This document shows, in pieces, positions 15,270 through 16,062 of a stretch of 16,062 nucleotides of DNA (its first letter is position 1; every line of letters begins with the position of its first letter). The notes beneath the pieces were generated by a model, which was not told the origin of the DNA, did no database searches, and saw only the letters and a list, made by a program, of their open reading frames with translations. The position numbers and the translations under genes are program-made. Origin of the DNA: CBFIJI01 sp965662885 (GTDB taxonomy: Bacteria; Bacteroidota; Bacteroidia; Flavobacteriales; Flavobacteriaceae); contig CBFIJI010000045.1 in assembly GCA_965662885.1 (NCBI GenBank), forward strand, positions 1 through 16,062. The letters are read 5' to 3'.

Positions 15270-15290
15270 CTTATATATTTTTTATATAAG
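15270..15290. repeat. Perfect 21-bp AT-rich palindrome
   Basis: CTTATATA (15270-15277) and TATATAAG (15283-15290) are exact inverted arms around TTTTT. It lies in the middle of the gene-free stretch, well separated from the htpG terminator. It could be a weak hairpin, a protein-binding dyad, or an AT-rich coincidence. Confidence 0.6.
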
Positions 15291-15381
15291 ATACCTACTT
15301 ACAGTTAACCTCTTAAAAGAACCTTAATGTTTAAAAAAAAAATACCACCTCCCCCTTTTTATAAGTAAAAAAAATATTGAT

Positions 15382-15389
15382 TATCTTTA
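15382..15389 (+). promoter_or_regulatory. Candidate -7 element for the 66-residue ORF
   Basis: TATCTTTA differs from TAnnTTTG only in the last base and lies 29 bases before ATG 15419. No TTTG is found at the -33 distance. Weak, but it argues for some transcription of the small ORF. Confidence 0.25.
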
Positions 15390-15418
15390 GGTATCAAATC
15401 CCAAATTGTCTGCCCAAA

Positions 15419-15619
15419 ATGAAAAACCTACGGAATATTCCCGTTTATTTTTCAGTATCGCAACTGCAAGAGTATTGTATCGGCAACGTATTAGGACATG
15501 ATCATCCTACGAGACAATTCCTTCCGTTCTTTAGACACTACTGTTCCCCAACAACGGGAGGCTATCCAACGATTTTAAAACAGGAAAATACAATTCCTTT
15601 AGATGACGATATAAAATAA
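15419..15619 (+). CDS. Uncharacterised 66-residue protein with a Cys/His pattern
   Basis: I do not recognise this protein. From ATG 15419 it starts MKNLRNIPVYFSVSQLQEYC and ends with the acidic IPLDDDIK; the frame stays open back to 15377, but that longer start would precede the candidate promoter's expected transcript start. Cys20, His27, His29, His40 and Cys42 form a roughly symmetric C-x6-H-x-H-x10-H-x-C pattern that could bind a metal ion, with aromatics between (PFFRHYC). There is no signal peptide and no hydrophobic segment long enough to span a membrane. Codon use looks compatible with expression. It is on the same strand as the next ORF, 36 bases upstream of it. It could be a real orphan protein, a remnant of a larger gene, or spurious. 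Confidence 0.45.
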   Translation: MKNLRNIPVYFSVSQLQEYCIGNVLGHDHPTRQFLPFFRHYCSPTTGGYPTILKQENTIPLDDDIK

Positions 15620-15655
15620 ACACCATAAAGTTGAATTTATACAATAGTTGACTGT

Positions 15656-15997
15656 ATGATGACAGAAAAAGACAAACATCTCAACTACCTAAAAATAGAA
15701 TTCGAATGTTCAGTAATGAATCCTGTACTTTCTGAAAAGGAATTGAATATCTTAAAGAAATATGGAACGTGGATGGAAGCTCTTTTTTTGAAAAAAATCA
15801 ATCCTTTGACCGAAAAACAAATTGCATTTTGTCGTCAATTAGAACTTGACAAACCGCCTAAAGAAAAATATGCCAATGTCTTTTGGAAATATTTAAAAAG
15901 AAAAGACTTAGCAAAAAAAAACGTATTAAACAATGTTCGCAAAAAAATAAATGATGATCGGGACGATTGGAAAAAAATTAGAAAAATGAGATTTTAA
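15656..15997 (+). CDS. DUF413 (MaoP-like) family protein
   Basis: This 113-residue protein (112 if the second ATG, 15659, is used) is rich in Lys. Its core, residues about 22-85, aligns by eye with DUF413 proteins such as E. coli MaoP: VLSEKELNILKKYGTWMEAL, then INPLTEKQIAFCR, then ANVFWKYLKRKDL. The overall length equals that of MaoP. MaoP in E. coli works with the maoS site in organising the Ori macrodomain; there is no reason to assume the same job in Bacteroidota, where relatives are uncharacterised. The C-terminal tail is strongly basic (VRKKINDDRDDWKKIRKMRF), suggesting nucleic-acid contact. Its stop overlaps a following ATG (TAATG). The family call rests on remembered sequences and is moderately secure. 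Confidence 0.65.
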   Translation: MMTEKDKHLNYLKIEFECSVMNPVLSEKELNILKKYGTWMEALFLKKINPLTEKQIAFCRQLELDKPPKEKYANVFWKYLKRKDLAKKNVLNNVRKKINDDRDDWKKIRKMRF

Positions 15998-16062
15998 TGT
16001 TTGATAACGGAGCTCATTGCGACCTATATTTTATAATCGCATTAGGAAAAACTGTTAAATGG
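15997..16062 (+). CDS. Possible start of a further ORF cut by the right edge
   Basis: The TAA of the DUF413-like gene overlaps ATG at 15997 (TAATG), a common coupling arrangement. The new frame stays open for 22 codons to the window end, starting MFDNGAHCDLYFIIALGKTV. Twenty-two codons are too few to prove coding, and one minus-strand frame is also open for the last roughly 50 bases, so a gene entering from the right on the other strand is an alternative. Confidence 0.35.
   Translation, partial: MFDNGAHCDLYFIIALGKTVKW

Larger units (their letters stand above)
15104..15418. other. Gene-free AT-rich stretch downstream of htpG
   Basis: About 315 bases without a credible gene. It holds the htpG terminator (15123-15159), a perfect palindrome (15270-15290), an A-run and a pyrimidine tract (about 15331-15360), and a candidate -7 element (15382-15389) for the next small ORF. 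I see no tRNA or other structured RNA. Very short ORFs occur on both strands, the longest noted being about 18 codons. Confidence 0.6.

Noticed and set aside
15327..15368. A 13-codon ORF with four consecutive prolines (MFKKKIPPPPFYK)
   Set aside because: It is read through an A-run and a C-run in a low-complexity stretch with no supporting context. A leader peptide is imaginable but unsupported.
15160..16062. Mobile element or prophage edge at the right end
   Set aside because: The region is more AT-rich and carries small unknown ORFs, but I see no transposase, integrase, terminal inverted repeats, target duplication or tRNA.

Overview
The window looks like a chromosomal segment of a member of the Flavobacteriaceae (phylum Bacteroidota). 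The evidence is the gene order rpmB-rpmG-DUF4295-ftsY, the flavobacterial style of RecR, HtpG, the ABC1 kinase and the 2-oxo acid dehydrogenase E2, an A+T-rich genome, and candidate promoters that follow the Bacteroidota -33 TTTG / -7 TAnnTTTG pattern instead of the classical sigma70 boxes. Nearly all genes are conserved housekeeping genes.

Positions 1-8137 are all on the minus strand. Read in the direction of transcription they are: recR; a tight run of E2 acyltransferase, DEDDh exonuclease, FAH-family hydrolase and cinA (gaps of 11, 5 and 1 bases); then, behind its own well-formed promoter, the ribosomal cluster rpmB (bL28), rpmG (bL33) and a 50-residue DUF4295 protein; a strong hairpin; ftsY; an exported alpha/beta hydrolase; and a lipoprotein-type amidase that runs off the left edge. 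Ribosomal proteins next to the SRP receptor FtsY link translation to membrane targeting.

At 8138-8200 transcription diverges: a sodium:solute symporter (8201-9667) runs on the plus strand and collides, with a 36-base coding overlap, with a minus-strand pair made of a ketoacyl-ACP synthase III-like enzyme and a small CoA-binding Rossmann protein. Further right, a TetR-type regulator and an ABC1/UbiB atypical kinase form a minus-strand operon that ends in a clean intrinsic terminator. The divergent plus-strand gene is htpG (Hsp90), also with a terminator.

After htpG (15160 to the end) the character changes. There is a roughly 260-base AT-rich gene-free stretch with a perfect 21-base palindrome, then an unrecognised 66-residue protein with a Cys/His pattern, a DUF413/MaoP-like protein, and a possible further ORF, overlapping by one base, that is cut by the right edge. 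This is the only part that looks accessory. I found no mobile element, CRISPR array, tRNA or rRNA, and no convincing multi-gene novel system. The most interesting points are local: the terminator-like hairpin 13 bases before the ftsY start, the TetR and kinase genes separated by one in-frame stop with a TTG start, and the small uncharacterised proteins at the right end.
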